Shown here piece after piece: positions 43,550-51,311 of a stretch of 53,257 bases of DNA. Position numbers and translations under genes: made by a program. A model generated the notes under the pieces. That model worked only from the letters and a program-made list of their open reading frames with translations, had not been told where the DNA came from and ran no database searches. Location of the stretch: NCBI GenBank assembly GCA_944349415.1, contig CALVMX010000005.1:1-53257 (forward strand), read 5' to 3'. Numbering within the stretch: the stretch's first letter is position 1; each line of letters begins with the position of its first letter. Source of the DNA: an uncultured Clostridia bacterium (GTDB lineage Bacteria; Bacillota; Clostridia; Christensenellales; UBA1242).

Positions 43550-44419
43550 ATGAAAGAATATAAATTTAAAGATAGTGGCATTGTTTTAGTCAATAAGCCA
43601 AAAGGCATTTCATCTAATAAGGTTGTAAATATTGTTAAATATAAGTTGGGTGCAAAAAAATGTGGTCATTTAGGAACGTTGGATTTGGAAGGCGAGGGGT
43701 TGTTGCCGATAACTGTTAATCACGCTACAAAACTTTTTAATTATTTTCTTCAAAAGGATAAAACTTATGAAACCGAGTTTGTTTTTGGTTTTGAAACTGA
43801 CACACTAGACACTTCTGGAAAGATAATTAAAGAGAGCGACGTTAATTTCAGTGAAGAGGACTTAAAAAGAGAAATATCTTCAATGACAACTAAATATATG
43901 CAAATGCCTCCACAATATAGTGCGAAAAAGGTCAATGGTCAAGTAGGTTATAAAATGGCGAGAAAAGGTGAGGCTATTAATCTTCAACCAAAAGAAGTGG
44001 AAATCACTGAATTTGTGATTTTAAAAAAGATTAATGATAATACATATCGATTTAGAATAACTTGTTCAAGTGGAACATATATAAGAAGTGTTTGTCGTGA
44101 TTTAGCTTATAGACTTGGCACTTATGGTAGTATGCAATGCATACTACGCACAAGATGTGGTGTATTCTGCATTGAGGATGCATATTCTCTAGAAGATATT
44201 GAAAAAGGAAATTTTTCGATAATTCCTTGTCAAGATTTGTTTTATTATGATATTATTAATTTAAATGAAAGTGAGTTTTTTAAATTAAAAAATGGTCAAC
44301 AGTTGAAAGTTGATTTTAAAAATGATTATTATAAAGTTTTCTCTCAAAAGCAATTTTTGGGAATCGCTGAAGTTAAAGATAATTTAATTAAACTTACTTT
44401 AAGATTATCAGATTTTTAA
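43550..44419 (+). CDS. truB: tRNA pseudouridine55 synthase
   Basis: Makes pseudouridine 55 in the T loop of tRNA. The 289-residue protein starts with GIVLVNKPKGISS and has the catalytic D45 in GHLGTLDLEGEGLLPI, where most TruB have GTLDPxA after the Leu. The PPQYSAKKVNGQVGYKMAR and RITCSSGTYIRS segments are normal, so the enzyme is probably active. A C-terminal PUA-like tail is present. A perfect 21-bp palindrome (44127-44147) with the core of the dispersed palindromic element lies inside this gene. ribF, the usual next gene, is absent. Confidence 0.93.
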   Translation: MKEYKFKDSGIVLVNKPKGISSNKVVNIVKYKLGAKKCGHLGTLDLEGEGLLPITVNHATKLFNYFLQKDKTYETEFVFGFETDTLDTSGKIIKESDVNFSEEDLKREISSMTTKYMQMPPQYSAKKVNGQVGYKMARKGEAINLQPKEVEITEFVILKKINDNTYRFRITCSSGTYIRSVCRDLAYRLGTYGSMQCILRTRCGVFCIEDAYSLEDIEKGNFSIIPCQDLFYYDIINLNESEFFKLKNGQQLKVDFKNDYYKVFSQKQFLGIAEVKDNLIKLTLRLSDF

Positions 44420-44430
44420 AAGAGGTATAT

Positions 44431-45297
44431 ATGGGAAAAATTCTTTTTGGACCGGCAGGCAACAGCACTTCCTTTTTTGATGAAGGGCATAAAACAACTT
44501 TTGAGACTCCTAAATGGATAAAAGATAGAGGCTTAGACCTTTTTGAATATAGTTTCGGACAGGGCTATCGTATGAGCTCAGAGACTGCAGTCAAACTTGG
44601 TGAGGAATTTAAAAAAGAGGGCATTATTCTTTCTCTTCATGCTCCTTACTTTATCAATTTTGCAAATCCAGATGAAGAGATGCTTACAAAAAGCATAGGA
44701 TACATAAACACAGGCATTAAATTTATGAAAAATTTACAAGCCGAAAGAATGGTTTTTCATCCTGCATCTTGTGGAAAACAAACAAGAGAGGAAGCTGTGT
44801 CTTTGATGATGAATCGTTTTAAGGAAATTATGCCTACTTTTGAAGAGGAATTAGGGAAGGAATTTTTTCTTTGTCCTGAAACTATGGGAAAAGTTATGCA
44901 AATTGGAACATATAAAGAGATTATCGACCTATGCACTATATCTGATAGGTTGCTTCCTACTTTTGATTTTGGGCACATCAATGCTTTAACACAAGGCTCT
45001 CTTAAATGTGAAGATGATTATAAAAGAATTTTTGATTATGCTTTTGAAAAACTTGGAGAAGAGAGAACTAAAAAAATCCACATACATTTTTCAAGAATCC
45101 AATACGGAGCCAAAGGCGAAATTAGACATTTAACATTTGATGATAAAATTTACGGACCATATTTTGAAGATTTGGTAAACGTCTTAATTGATTATGATTT
45201 GTCTTGTCATGTTATTTGCGAATCGTCTGGGACAATGGCAGAGGACAGCAAAATAATGAAAGATATTTATTTGAAAACACTTGCAAATCGCAAATAA
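44431..45297 (+). CDS. Endonuclease IV-like TIM-barrel protein (AP endonuclease family 2)
   Basis: A 288-residue TIM barrel related to deoxyribonuclease IV, which cuts DNA 5' to abasic sites using three zinc ions. Metal ligand blocks are visible: LSLHAPYFINFA, RMVFHPAS, CPETMGK, LPTFDFGHINA, KIHIHFSRI and VICESSG. Sequence around the ligands is somewhat divergent from E. coli Nfo, so a sugar isomerase-like function is possible, but the motif order favours Nfo. AGAGGT precedes the ATG, 11 bases after truB. A terminator follows, closing the rimP operon. Confidence 0.85.
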   Translation: MGKILFGPAGNSTSFFDEGHKTTFETPKWIKDRGLDLFEYSFGQGYRMSSETAVKLGEEFKKEGIILSLHAPYFINFANPDEEMLTKSIGYINTGIKFMKNLQAERMVFHPASCGKQTREEAVSLMMNRFKEIMPTFEEELGKEFFLCPETMGKVMQIGTYKEIIDLCTISDRLLPTFDFGHINALTQGSLKCEDDYKRIFDYAFEKLGEERTKKIHIHFSRIQYGAKGEIRHLTFDDKIYGPYFEDLVNVLIDYDLSCHVICESSGTMAEDSKIMKDIYLKTLANRK

Positions 45298-45318
45298 GTG
45301 TGATATACTAAGCTAGTT

Positions 45319-45338
45319 AAAGGTCAGTTTGACTTTTT
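45319..45338 (+). terminator. Terminator of the rimP operon
   Basis: AAAGGTCA (45319-45326) pairs with TGACTTTT (45330-45337), 8 bp with one G-U and a 3-base loop ending in T. Confidence 0.6.
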
Positions 45339-45422
45339 GAGTTTTTAGATTTAAGAAATGTGTTACTTTTCTTAAATTTGAAAGCTAAATAAACATTATA
45401 AATATATTTTAAGGAGAATTTT

Positions 45423-45983
45423 ATGGTTACAGCAGGAGATTTTAGAAAAGGAACAACTTTTGAAATGGATGGAGCAGTTTACAATGTTATTGACTTTTTG
45501 CACGTAAAACCAGGTAAAGGCTCTCCATTTGTTAGAGCAAAAATTAAAAACGTTATGACTGGGCAAGTTAGAGAGGATACTTTTAACCCTTCAGATAAGT
45601 TCCAAGAAGCAGTTATTGAAAAGAAAGATATGCTTTATCTTTATAATGACGGCGAACTATATTATTTCATGGATAATGAAACTTATGAGCAAATGCCTTT
45701 AAATAAAGACGTGGTTGCTGATGTTTTAAATTTTGTTACAGAAAATATGAACACAACAATGTATATGTATAAAGGTGTTCCATTTGCGGTTTATCCTCCA
45801 ACTTTTGTGGAGCTTAAAGTTATTGACACCGAACCTGGAATTCAAGGAGATACTTCTAAAGCATCTAAAAAGCCAGCGAAATTGATTACTGGATACACAA
45901 TTAACGTGCCACTTTTTGTTAACATTGGAGATATAATAAGAGTGGACACTCGTGACGGCTCATATATGGAAAAAGTTAAATAA
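45423..45983 (+). CDS. efp: Elongation factor P
   Basis: Relieves ribosome stalling at polyproline. The 186-residue three-OB-fold protein has the N-terminal loop [17 protein letters not shown], where the modified Lys of EF-P lies, and the C-terminal signature [20 protein letters not shown] followed by [16 protein letters not shown] precedes the ATG. The 125-base upstream region contains the previous terminator and a further ATTTAAGAAA/TTTCTTAAAT hairpin, so efp probably has its own leader. Confidence 0.97.
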   Translation: MVTAGDFRKGTTFEMDGAVYNVIDFLHVKPGKGSPFVRAKIKNVMTGQVREDTFNPSDKFQEAVIEKKDMLYLYNDGELYYFMDNETYEQMPLNKDVVADVLNFVTENMNTTMYMYKGVPFAVYPPTFVELKVIDTEPGIQGDTSKASKKPAKLITGYTINVPLFVNIGDIIRVDTRDGSYMEKVK

Positions 45984-46020
45984 TTACGTGGTTAATTTAG
46001 TTAATAAAAAAATTAGAGTA

Positions 46021-46048
46021 AAAGAGATAGAAATTCTATCTTTTTTTG
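46021..46048 (+). terminator. Terminator of efp
   Basis: AGATAG (46025-46030) pairs with CTATCT (46036-46041) across AAATT, extended by A/T pairs, followed by TTTTTTT. Confidence 0.78.
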
Positions 46049-46140
46049 TTTTATGTGGCTTAAAAAAATTGCAAATTTTCTTGTATAACATAATTTAAAA
46101 TAAAAATTATTAAAAAATTTTATAAAATATATTATTTTAT

Positions 46141-46169
46141 TTGTAAAAAATTAAAGGATATTTTATAAT
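46141..46169 (+). promoter_or_regulatory. Leaderless promoter of the lipoprotein gene
   Basis: TTGTAA (46141-46146), 17 bases, TATAAT (46164-46169). The ATG at 46176 is seven bases past the -10. Confidence 0.78.
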
Positions 46170-46175
46170 GTGATT

Positions 46176-46634
46176 ATGAAAAAATACATAATTTTTACAT
46201 TATATGTTTTTTTGTTTGCTTTTACCGTCATCGGTGGCGGACTGATTTTATCCGCTTGCACTGACAATTCTTCCTATTCAGAAGATGCGGGGGAGGGAAT
46301 AGACAATTCACAAAATGATGAGAATTTAAACGGCTCTGATGAATCAGAAAATAATGACCCTATATTAGACGATAGTGACGATATACAAATTCAAAATACA
46401 GTAACTATAACTTTACGTGTTTATAGACAATTAGTTACTGGAGATTATACTATAAATAAATATGATTCTGCTTATACTGGGACTGCAAGCGCTTGGATAG
46501 AAGGGAAGAGTGGAACCCAAGTTTCAGAAACTATTAGTATAAATAGTGGAACTACTACTTTAAGTCATAGTGAGACTTTATGGAATAACTGGTATCCTAC
46601 TGTTCAATTTTCAGGTTTAAATAATTACAATTGA
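46176..46634 (+). CDS. N-terminal part of a frameshifted surface lipoprotein
   Basis: The 152-residue product has a lipoprotein signal peptide (hydrophobic FLFAFTVIGGGLILSAC with the lipobox Cys) and an acidic Asp/Glu/Asn/Ser linker, then beta-rich sequence to NNWYPTVQFSGLNNYN. It stops at a TGA (46632-46634) in the middle of what should be an InlB-type repeat, whose second half continues in the +1 frame. The start is the ATG at 46176; a GTG at 46170 is also in frame. There is no Shine-Dalgarno; the promoter abuts the start codon. Confidence 0.75.
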   Translation: MKKYIIFTLYVFLFAFTVIGGGLILSACTDNSSYSEDAGEGIDNSQNDENLNGSDESENNDPILDDSDDIQIQNTVTITLRVYRQLVTGDYTINKYDSAYTGTASAWIEGKSGTQVSETISINSGTTTLSHSETLWNNWYPTVQFSGLNNYN

Positions 46635-47556
46635 GAGTGTTGTTGGGCTTCGCGAAAAAGCGGGCTATGATTTTGGTGGATATTATACTTTGCAAAATGG
46701 TTTAGGAAATCAAATTATCGACGAAACTGGAAATATTGTTGGAAACAATAATTTTACAACAAGTGATGCAACAATTTATGCTAAATGGGAAGCGACAAAT
46801 CCGGCACATTTTGACGAAGAGAAAGGATACTGGTATGTTGAAATGGGAAGGTTTCCACAAGATAGGGTGACGGACAGTGAAATTATCTCTGAACTAGACA
46901 ATTTAAGACTGGCAGACGAGACAACTGACCATACTTACCAAATGGGAGGAAATACTTTAAATTCATATACCTTTAACGGAGAAGAATATGCGTTTTTGTC
47001 ATCGAACAACACATATTACAAGGTTTTACCAGTGAGATATGTTTTAGCAGGAGAATACGAAGAAGAATTTGCCACAGAAAGTGCGAACGTGACAGCGGTA
47101 ACAGAGAAGATAGTCTTTACAAGTGTGTTTGATAGTGTTGGGTTGAGTTTAGGAGAAGGTTTTGTTGAGTCTGATTTATACACCAACTCAAACAGCTTAA
47201 TTTCCAGCACAACCATAGATACAGAACTTTTAGCGACGCGAGATTTCACAGTAGAAAAGTATATGAATATAACCAATGGAAATTTAGATTCGGAGACAGA
47301 AGAATCATTATCTGCAAGCTACACAGTTTCAAATGTCGAGGAAATAGCGGAAGTGTTTGGAGAGTGTGAGGCAGAATATAGCGATTTAGTGAGCGACATG
47401 TTAAGAGGCAAAATGTATTGGACAAGAGGTTTAGGAAGCAATACAAAAGTGGGCGAGAGCATCACAAGATTTGGCTCGGTTACGCAAACTGATATGGATA
47501 TGATGCTAGGTTTTAGAGTCACTATCGCTTTAGCAAATTTTGCTTGTGTATTATAA
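46621..47556 (+). pseudogene. C-terminal part of the frameshifted lipoprotein (InlB repeat plus C-terminal domain)
   Basis: The +1 frame is open from 46621 and reads IESVVGLREKAGYDFGGYY, then a strand/turn ending in TTSDATIYAKW, the hallmark of Listeria-Bacteroides (InlB B, Flg_new) repeats. A domain follows with WYVEMGRFPQDRV and YKVLPVRYVLAGEY, typical of clostridial surface proteins. The first usable start codon (TTG 46690) would cut the repeat in half and has no ribosome-binding site, so this is best read as the continuation of the gene at 46176. Joined, they would give about 460 residues. Cause: natural inactivation, phase change or assembly error. Confidence 0.75.
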
Positions 47557-47596
47557 GATTTTTTAATTAAATAAAAAATATATTTTCGTTATTTAT

Positions 47597-47625
47597 TTGA
47601 CAATTAATTTTCTTTAAGTTAAAAT
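47597..47625 (+). promoter_or_regulatory. ruvX promoter
   Basis: TTGACA (47597-47602), 17 bases, TAAAAT (47620-47625). Start near 47632, leaving about eight leader bases with GGTGAT before the ATG at 47640. Confidence 0.8.
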
Positions 47626-47639
47626 ATAAATGGTGATAT

Positions 47640-48059
47640 ATGCAAAATAAAAGATTTATGGGGCTTGATTATGGCAATGCAAGAATAGGTATCGCATTTT
47701 CAGATTATTCCGCGACTATTGCAACTGCTGACAGTATTTACAAGAGTCGAGGACAACAAGAGGATATAAAATATCTTTCCTCTTATGCAAAAGAAAATGA
47801 CGTTTCTTCCATTGTTCTTGGTTTGCCTCTTAATGCAGATGGCACTGAAAGTGAAATGTCTTTGAAAGTAATGGCTTTTGGGCAAGCTCTTGAAGATTAT
47901 TCACAGATAAAAGTCTTTTATCAAGATGAACGATACACTTCATTTGAAGCTGAAGAGTATTTGAAGGAAGCAAAAATTAAATGGGAAGATAGAAAAAAAC
48001 TGCTTGATAAAGTTTCCGCTCAAATAATTCTACAAAATTATCTTGATGAGAACAAATAA
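47640..48059 (+). CDS. ruvX: RuvX/YqgF RNase H-fold nuclease
   Basis: A 139-residue RNase H-fold protein, linked to Holliday junction resolution and pre-16S rRNA processing. The N-terminus FMGLDYGNARIGIAFSD carries the catalytic Asp; IVLGLPLNADG, DERYTS and the C-terminal DKVSAQIILQNYL are also conserved. GGTGAT precedes the ATG after a very short leader. It is followed by the DUF1292 gene, as in Bacillus (yrrK-yrzB). Confidence 0.95.
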   Translation: MQNKRFMGLDYGNARIGIAFSDYSATIATADSIYKSRGQQEDIKYLSSYAKENDVSSIVLGLPLNADGTESEMSLKVMAFGQALEDYSQIKVFYQDERYTSFEAEEYLKEAKIKWEDRKKLLDKVSAQIILQNYLDENK

Positions 48060-48077
48060 AAGAAAAGGAGATTTATT

Positions 48078-48470
48078 ATGGATAAGAATAAAGTAAAAAA
48101 ACTTGAAGAAATTTCAAATGATGTTGACAGAGAATTGGCTGAATTTGATATTATGGATATTTTGCTTGACCAAGAAAATACCGAGCCTATCGTTTTGGAA
48201 GATGACAAAGGTAAAAGAATTACTTTTGAACAAGTTGCAGTCGTTCCATATGATGGAAAAATTTATGTTGTTTTAAAGCCTATTGACAAAATTGAAGGTG
48301 TTAAGGATGACGAGGCTATCGTTTTCCTTTGTGATGAAACAACAAAGCCAACAACTTTGCGTCCTGAACAAGACCAAGAAATTGCTGTTAAAATTTTTGA
48401 TGAATATTATAATCTTGTTGAAGAGGCAAACAAAGAGGCTTCTAAAAATAAGAAAAAATCTAAAAAATAA
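48078..48470 (+). CDS. DUF1292-family protein (YrzB-like)
   Basis: A 130-residue protein with a central DUF1292 beta domain (EPIVLEDDKGKRITFEQVAV, then YDGKIYVVLKP) flanked by a charged N-terminal helix and a Lys-rich C-terminal tail (KKKSKK). Function of the family is unknown; position after ruvX is conserved in Bacillota. AAAGGAG precedes the ATG, 18 bases after ruvX. A strong terminator follows. Confidence 0.88.
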   Translation: MDKNKVKKLEEISNDVDRELAEFDIMDILLDQENTEPIVLEDDKGKRITFEQVAVVPYDGKIYVVLKPIDKIEGVKDDEAIVFLCDETTKPTTLRPEQDQEIAVKIFDEYYNLVEEANKEASKNKKKSKK

Positions 48471-48494
48471 GGTTTAATTAAATTATGTAATTTG

Positions 48495-48533
48495 ATATCT
48501 TTTGCTGTATGATTACTGCAAAAGGTATTTTTT
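48495..48533 (+). terminator. Terminator of ruvX-DUF1292
   Basis: ATATCTTTTGC (48495-48505) pairs with GCAAAAGGTAT (48518-48528), 11 bp with one G-U, then TTTTTT. Confidence 0.88.
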
Positions 48534-48544
48534 GTTTGGTGGGG

Positions 48545-48635
48545 GGGCGAAGTCTATCGCAAATGATATTTGCGATAGCGACCACGAAAGTGGTCGTAAG
48601 CAAAACCAAAATTTTGGTTTTGCTTAACTTCGCCC
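48545..48635. repeat. Perfect multi-hairpin (four-way junction) element
   Basis: An outer stem GGGCGAAGT (48545-48553) and ACTTCGCCC (48627-48635) encloses three abutting hairpins with no unpaired bases between them. These are an 11-bp stem with GAT loop (48554-48578), a 7-bp stem CGACCAC/GTGGTCG with a GAAA tetraloop (48579-48596), and a 30-bp perfect palindrome with arm TAAGCAAAACCAAAA (48597-48626). Seven G precede the outer stem. It is not coding and lies between a terminator and a tiny gene. Confidence 0.9.
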
Positions 48636-48749
48636 TCTATTTCAAAACCATATTTTATTAAAAATTTATTTCTTTATGAATAAAAATTATAGTTTTTTAT
48701 CACAATATAGTTAACAAGGAATTATTCCTTGAAAAATGGGAGGTAAACT

Positions 48750-48914
48750 ATGTTTGGTAAAAAGAAAGAGAAGGCTTGCAAAAACTGCTCTAATATGGAA
48801 GCAGGAAGAGAAAACTCTTCAAAAGCATCTTCTAAATCTTCTTCTAGCGCAAAAAATTGCGAAGCTGGAAAAGAAGCATCTAGAAGTTCAAAGTCTTCAA
48901 AAAAATGCAAATAG
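48750..48914 (+). CDS. 54-residue Ser/Lys/Cys-rich small protein
   Basis: A small open frame with GGGAGG (48738-48743) six bases before its ATG and a terminator 13 bases after its stop, so it is probably a real gene. The product begins MFGKKKEKACKNCSNMEAG and continues with Ser/Lys-rich sequence that has two related halves (NCSNMEAGRENSSKASS and NCEAGKEASRSSKSS). There are four cysteines, including a CKNC pair. No family is recognised. Metal or nucleic-acid binding is possible by composition only. Confidence 0.65.
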   Translation: MFGKKKEKACKNCSNMEAGRENSSKASSKSSSSAKNCEAGKEASRSSKSSKKCK

Positions 48915-48927
48915 TTCCCAAAATGAG

Positions 48928-48950
48928 AAAAGGCCATCAAGGTCTTTTTT
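48928..48950 (+). terminator. Terminator of the small Ser/Lys/Cys gene
   Basis: AAAAGGCC (48928-48935) pairs with GGTCTTTT (48941-48948) with one G-U, followed by T. Confidence 0.8.
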
Positions 48951-48957
48951 CATTGTT

Positions 48958-49875
48958 TTAATTTTTTATAATTTTTTCAAATTCGGTTGGCAAAGGTGTT
49001 TCAAACATGTAAGTTTTATTAGTGAATTTATTGTGAAAAGATATAAGTTTTAGGTGTAAATAAGCATGAAAAAAATCGTCTTTTTTGCCATATATTTTAT
49101 CACCAACAAGTGGATGATTAATATAAGAGGAGTGAAGGCGAATTTGATGAGTTCTACCTTTTGTAATTTCTGCTTTTATAAATGTCATATCTTTTAACTC
49201 TTTTAAAGGCGTCAAAACTGTTTTTGCATATTGACCAAGAGGGGAGATTTCTCTTTTCATTTCATTTATGCCATTATTGTTTATTGTCAAAATAGGTTTT
49301 TCAATTACTACCTCTTTTTCTAAATTACCATGACATATAGCAACATATTCTTTTTTAAGAATTTCAGTAAATTGATGAGTTATGGCATCTTTAGAAATTA
49401 AAATTAGTCCTGATGCTTCTCTATCAAGTCTATTGAAAACTCTAAGTGTGAAAGTATTATCATTTAAATATGCTAAAATTCTTCCTGCTAAATTGTCGTC
49501 ATAATGAGATTTTGTTGGCATTGTGGCAAGAAGTGGAGGTTTATTTACTAAAAGATAGTTTTCATCTTCATAGACCACATCTATATCTTTAAAAACTTTT
49601 TTTATGTTTGTAGGTTTATAAGGATTACTATCAATTTCTATTAAATCGCCATTATTTAAAATCGTTTTGGCTGTTGCGGGAGAGTTGTTGACCAGAATGG
49701 CGTTTTCTTTGTTTCTTAAATTTTTTAGATAATGTTCTGAAAAACCATTTTTCCGTAAGTAAAGATAGACATTTGTTTTTTGAGTTATGTCCTTTGCCTT
49801 TATTTTAAAGTATTTTATATTTCCAAAATTTTTCGTTTTTTCTTGGTTAGTTTTGCCGATATTGTTAATATTCAT
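48958..49875 (-). CDS. RluA-family pseudouridine synthase with S4-like N-terminus
   Basis: A 305-residue enzyme of the RluC/RluD type. An S4-like RNA-binding region (about 30-85: YLRKNGFSEHYLKNLRNKEN) precedes the catalytic domain. The catalytic block reads FNRLDREASGLILISK, with Asn where His is usual before RLD but the catalytic Asp intact. IKAEITKGRTHQIRLHSSYI follows. The ATG at 49875 is preferred to a TTG two codons earlier because the -10 box lies six bases upstream. No Shine-Dalgarno. It is the second RluA paralogue in the window and is alone on its strand. Confidence 0.9.
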   Translation of the reverse strand: MNINNIGKTNQEKTKNFGNIKYFKIKAKDITQKTNVYLYLRKNGFSEHYLKNLRNKENAILVNNSPATAKTILNNGDLIEIDSNPYKPTNIKKVFKDIDVVYEDENYLLVNKPPLLATMPTKSHYDDNLAGRILAYLNDNTFTLRVFNRLDREASGLILISKDAITHQFTEILKKEYVAICHGNLEKEVVIEKPILTINNNGINEMKREISPLGQYAKTVLTPLKELKDMTFIKAEITKGRTHQIRLHSSYINHPLVGDKIYGKKDDFFHAYLHLKLISFHNKFTNKTYMFETPLPTEFEKIIKN

Positions 49876-49881
49876 ATCCAA

Positions 49882-49910
49882 ATTTTAGCATATCCGTTAG
49901 AAAATGTAAA
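49882..49910 (-). promoter_or_regulatory. Leaderless promoter of the RluA-family gene
   Basis: Minus strand TTTACA (49910-49905), 17 bases, TGC extension, TAAAAT (49887-49882). The ATG begins seven bases further at 49875. Confidence 0.8.
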
Positions 49911-49936
49911 ATAGAAGAATAAATTTTAAATTTTAC

Positions 49937-49965
49937 TTGACAAAATCTCATCAAATTATTATAAT
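49937..49965 (+). promoter_or_regulatory. pheS-pheT promoter
   Basis: TTGACA (49937-49942), 17 bases, TATAAT (49960-49965). Start near 49972, just before the T-box. Confidence 0.85.
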
Positions 49966-49977
49966 TGCATTGTAAAA

Positions 49978-50210
49978 ACGATGATGAAAGAGCAGTAGGC
50001 AATGTCTAATCTTACAGAGAGCCTTTGGTTGCTGGAAAAAGGCAGAGGAGACGTGTTGAATTCACTTTCTAGTTGCACCTTGAAGAGCTTTGTCTTGTGT
50101 AGGGGTTGTCGCGTTGCAGGCGTAAAATGCAAAATTGAGGTGCTGGTTTTCAGCATAAAATTAGGTGGTAACACGGCTATGTCGTCCTAATAATAGGACG
50201 GCATTTTTTT
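49978..50210 (+). promoter_or_regulatory. Phenylalanine T-box riboswitch with terminator
   Basis: Stem I begins near 49989 with an AGTA motif (49993-49996) on the 5' side. The 3' side of the specifier loop is GAA-TTC-A, placing the Phe codon TTC at 50061-50063. The T-box sequence AGGTGGTAACACGG is at 50163-50176. The terminator stem GTCGTCCT (50181-50188)/AGGACGGC (50195-50202) is followed by ATTTTTTT. Uncharged tRNA-Phe would favour the antiterminator and read-through into pheS. Confidence 0.95.
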
Positions 50211-50227
50211 GTTAAAAGGAGAGCAAT

Positions 50228-51247
50228 GTGAAAGAAAAACTTGATGCGATTTTGAAAAATGGTTTAAGCGAAATTGAAAATGCGAATGATTTAAAAGTTT
50301 TGGACGAAGTGCGTGTAAAATTTTTAGGTAAACAAGGAGAGCTGACTTCTATCCTTCGCAATATGAAAGAAATTCCACCAGAAGAAAGAAAAGACGTTGG
50401 AATGGTCGCAAATGTTGTAAGAAACAAACTTGAAGAGGCTATTTCTTCAAAACTTGCAGTCTTAGAAGAGGAAAATTTAATAAAAGAGATGGAAAAAGAA
50501 AGAGTAGATATTACTATGCCTAGCAAAGGGACAAAGAAGGGTTCTCTTCATCCTTTAACTCGTTTTAATAATAAGTTTATTGAGTTGTGCGTTGAAATGG
50601 GATTTACGGTTATTCAAACGCCAGAAATAGAGACAGATTACAACAATTTTGAAGCGTTGAATGTTCCTAAAAACCATCCTGCAAGAGATATGCAAGATTC
50701 TTTATATATTACTGATAATATACTACTTAGAACTCATACCTCTCCAGCTCAAGTTAGAGCAATGCACACGTTTAAACCACCTTTTAAAATTGTATGTCCT
50801 GGAAGAGTATATCGTAATGATGATGATAGTTCTCATTCTCCAATATTCAATCAATTTGAAGCCTTAGTTATTGACGAGAATATAAGTTTGAAAGATTTTA
50901 TGGCAATGGTTAAAGCAATGGCTGTAAGACTTTATGGTAAAGACGTAAAGATGAGAGTTAGACCTTCATATTTTCCGTTTACAGAACCATCTATTGAAAT
51001 TGACGCTACATGTCAAATTTGCCATGGTAAAGGTTGTTCACTATGTAAGGGAACAGGATTTTCAGAATTTTTTGGTGGTGGAATTGTTAATCCAAAAATT
51101 CTGGAAATGGCCGGAATTGATAGTAAGAAATATTCGGGTTTTGCATTTGGTCCAGGAATAGACAGAAGTGTTATGGTTTTGAATAGAATTCCTAGCATTA
51201 AATATTTATTTAGAAATGATATGAGATTTTTAAAGCAAATGCGATAA
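50228..51247 (+). CDS. pheS: Phenylalanyl-tRNA synthetase alpha subunit
   Basis: Catalytic subunit of the class II PheRS. The 339-residue protein has the N-terminal coiled coil (1-90) and the catalytic core with HPLTRF, the motif 2 region VCPGRVYRNDDDSSHSPIFN and FEALVIDENIS, and the motif 3 segment GFAFGPGIDRSVMVLNRIPS. A Cys-rich CQICHGKGCSLCKGTG loop could hold zinc; such a loop is found in many Gram-positive PheS. The start is GTG with AAAGGAGAG upstream; the overlapping ATG leads directly to a stop. It is controlled by the T-box. Confidence 0.97.
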   Translation: MKEKLDAILKNGLSEIENANDLKVLDEVRVKFLGKQGELTSILRNMKEIPPEERKDVGMVANVVRNKLEEAISSKLAVLEEENLIKEMEKERVDITMPSKGTKKGSLHPLTRFNNKFIELCVEMGFTVIQTPEIETDYNNFEALNVPKNHPARDMQDSLYITDNILLRTHTSPAQVRAMHTFKPPFKIVCPGRVYRNDDDSSHSPIFNQFEALVIDENISLKDFMAMVKAMAVRLYGKDVKMRVRPSYFPFTEPSIEIDATCQICHGKGCSLCKGTGFSEFFGGGIVNPKILEMAGIDSKKYSGFAFGPGIDRSVMVLNRIPSIKYLFRNDMRFLKQMR

Positions 51248-51253
51248 TTTGTT

Positions 51254-51287
51254 GTGTTATGCATTGCATAATACACTATATATTGTG
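51254..51287 (+). repeat. Palindromic element between pheS and pheT
   Basis: Core TATGCA-T-TGCATA (51258-51270) with outer GTGT/ACAC arms, then TATATATTGTG. The first 30 bases equal the element before the gene at 24865 except for the central base, and its right half matches the site upstream of the padR fusion. Confidence 0.8.
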
Positions 51288-51311
51288 GTTGTTTAAATAA
51301 AGGAGATAAAA

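Noticed and set aside
46621..46640. Programmed +1 frameshift like prfB
   Set aside because: The TGA follows AAT, the slipped pairing is poor and no internal Shine-Dalgarno-like sequence lies before it; mutation or sequence error is simpler.
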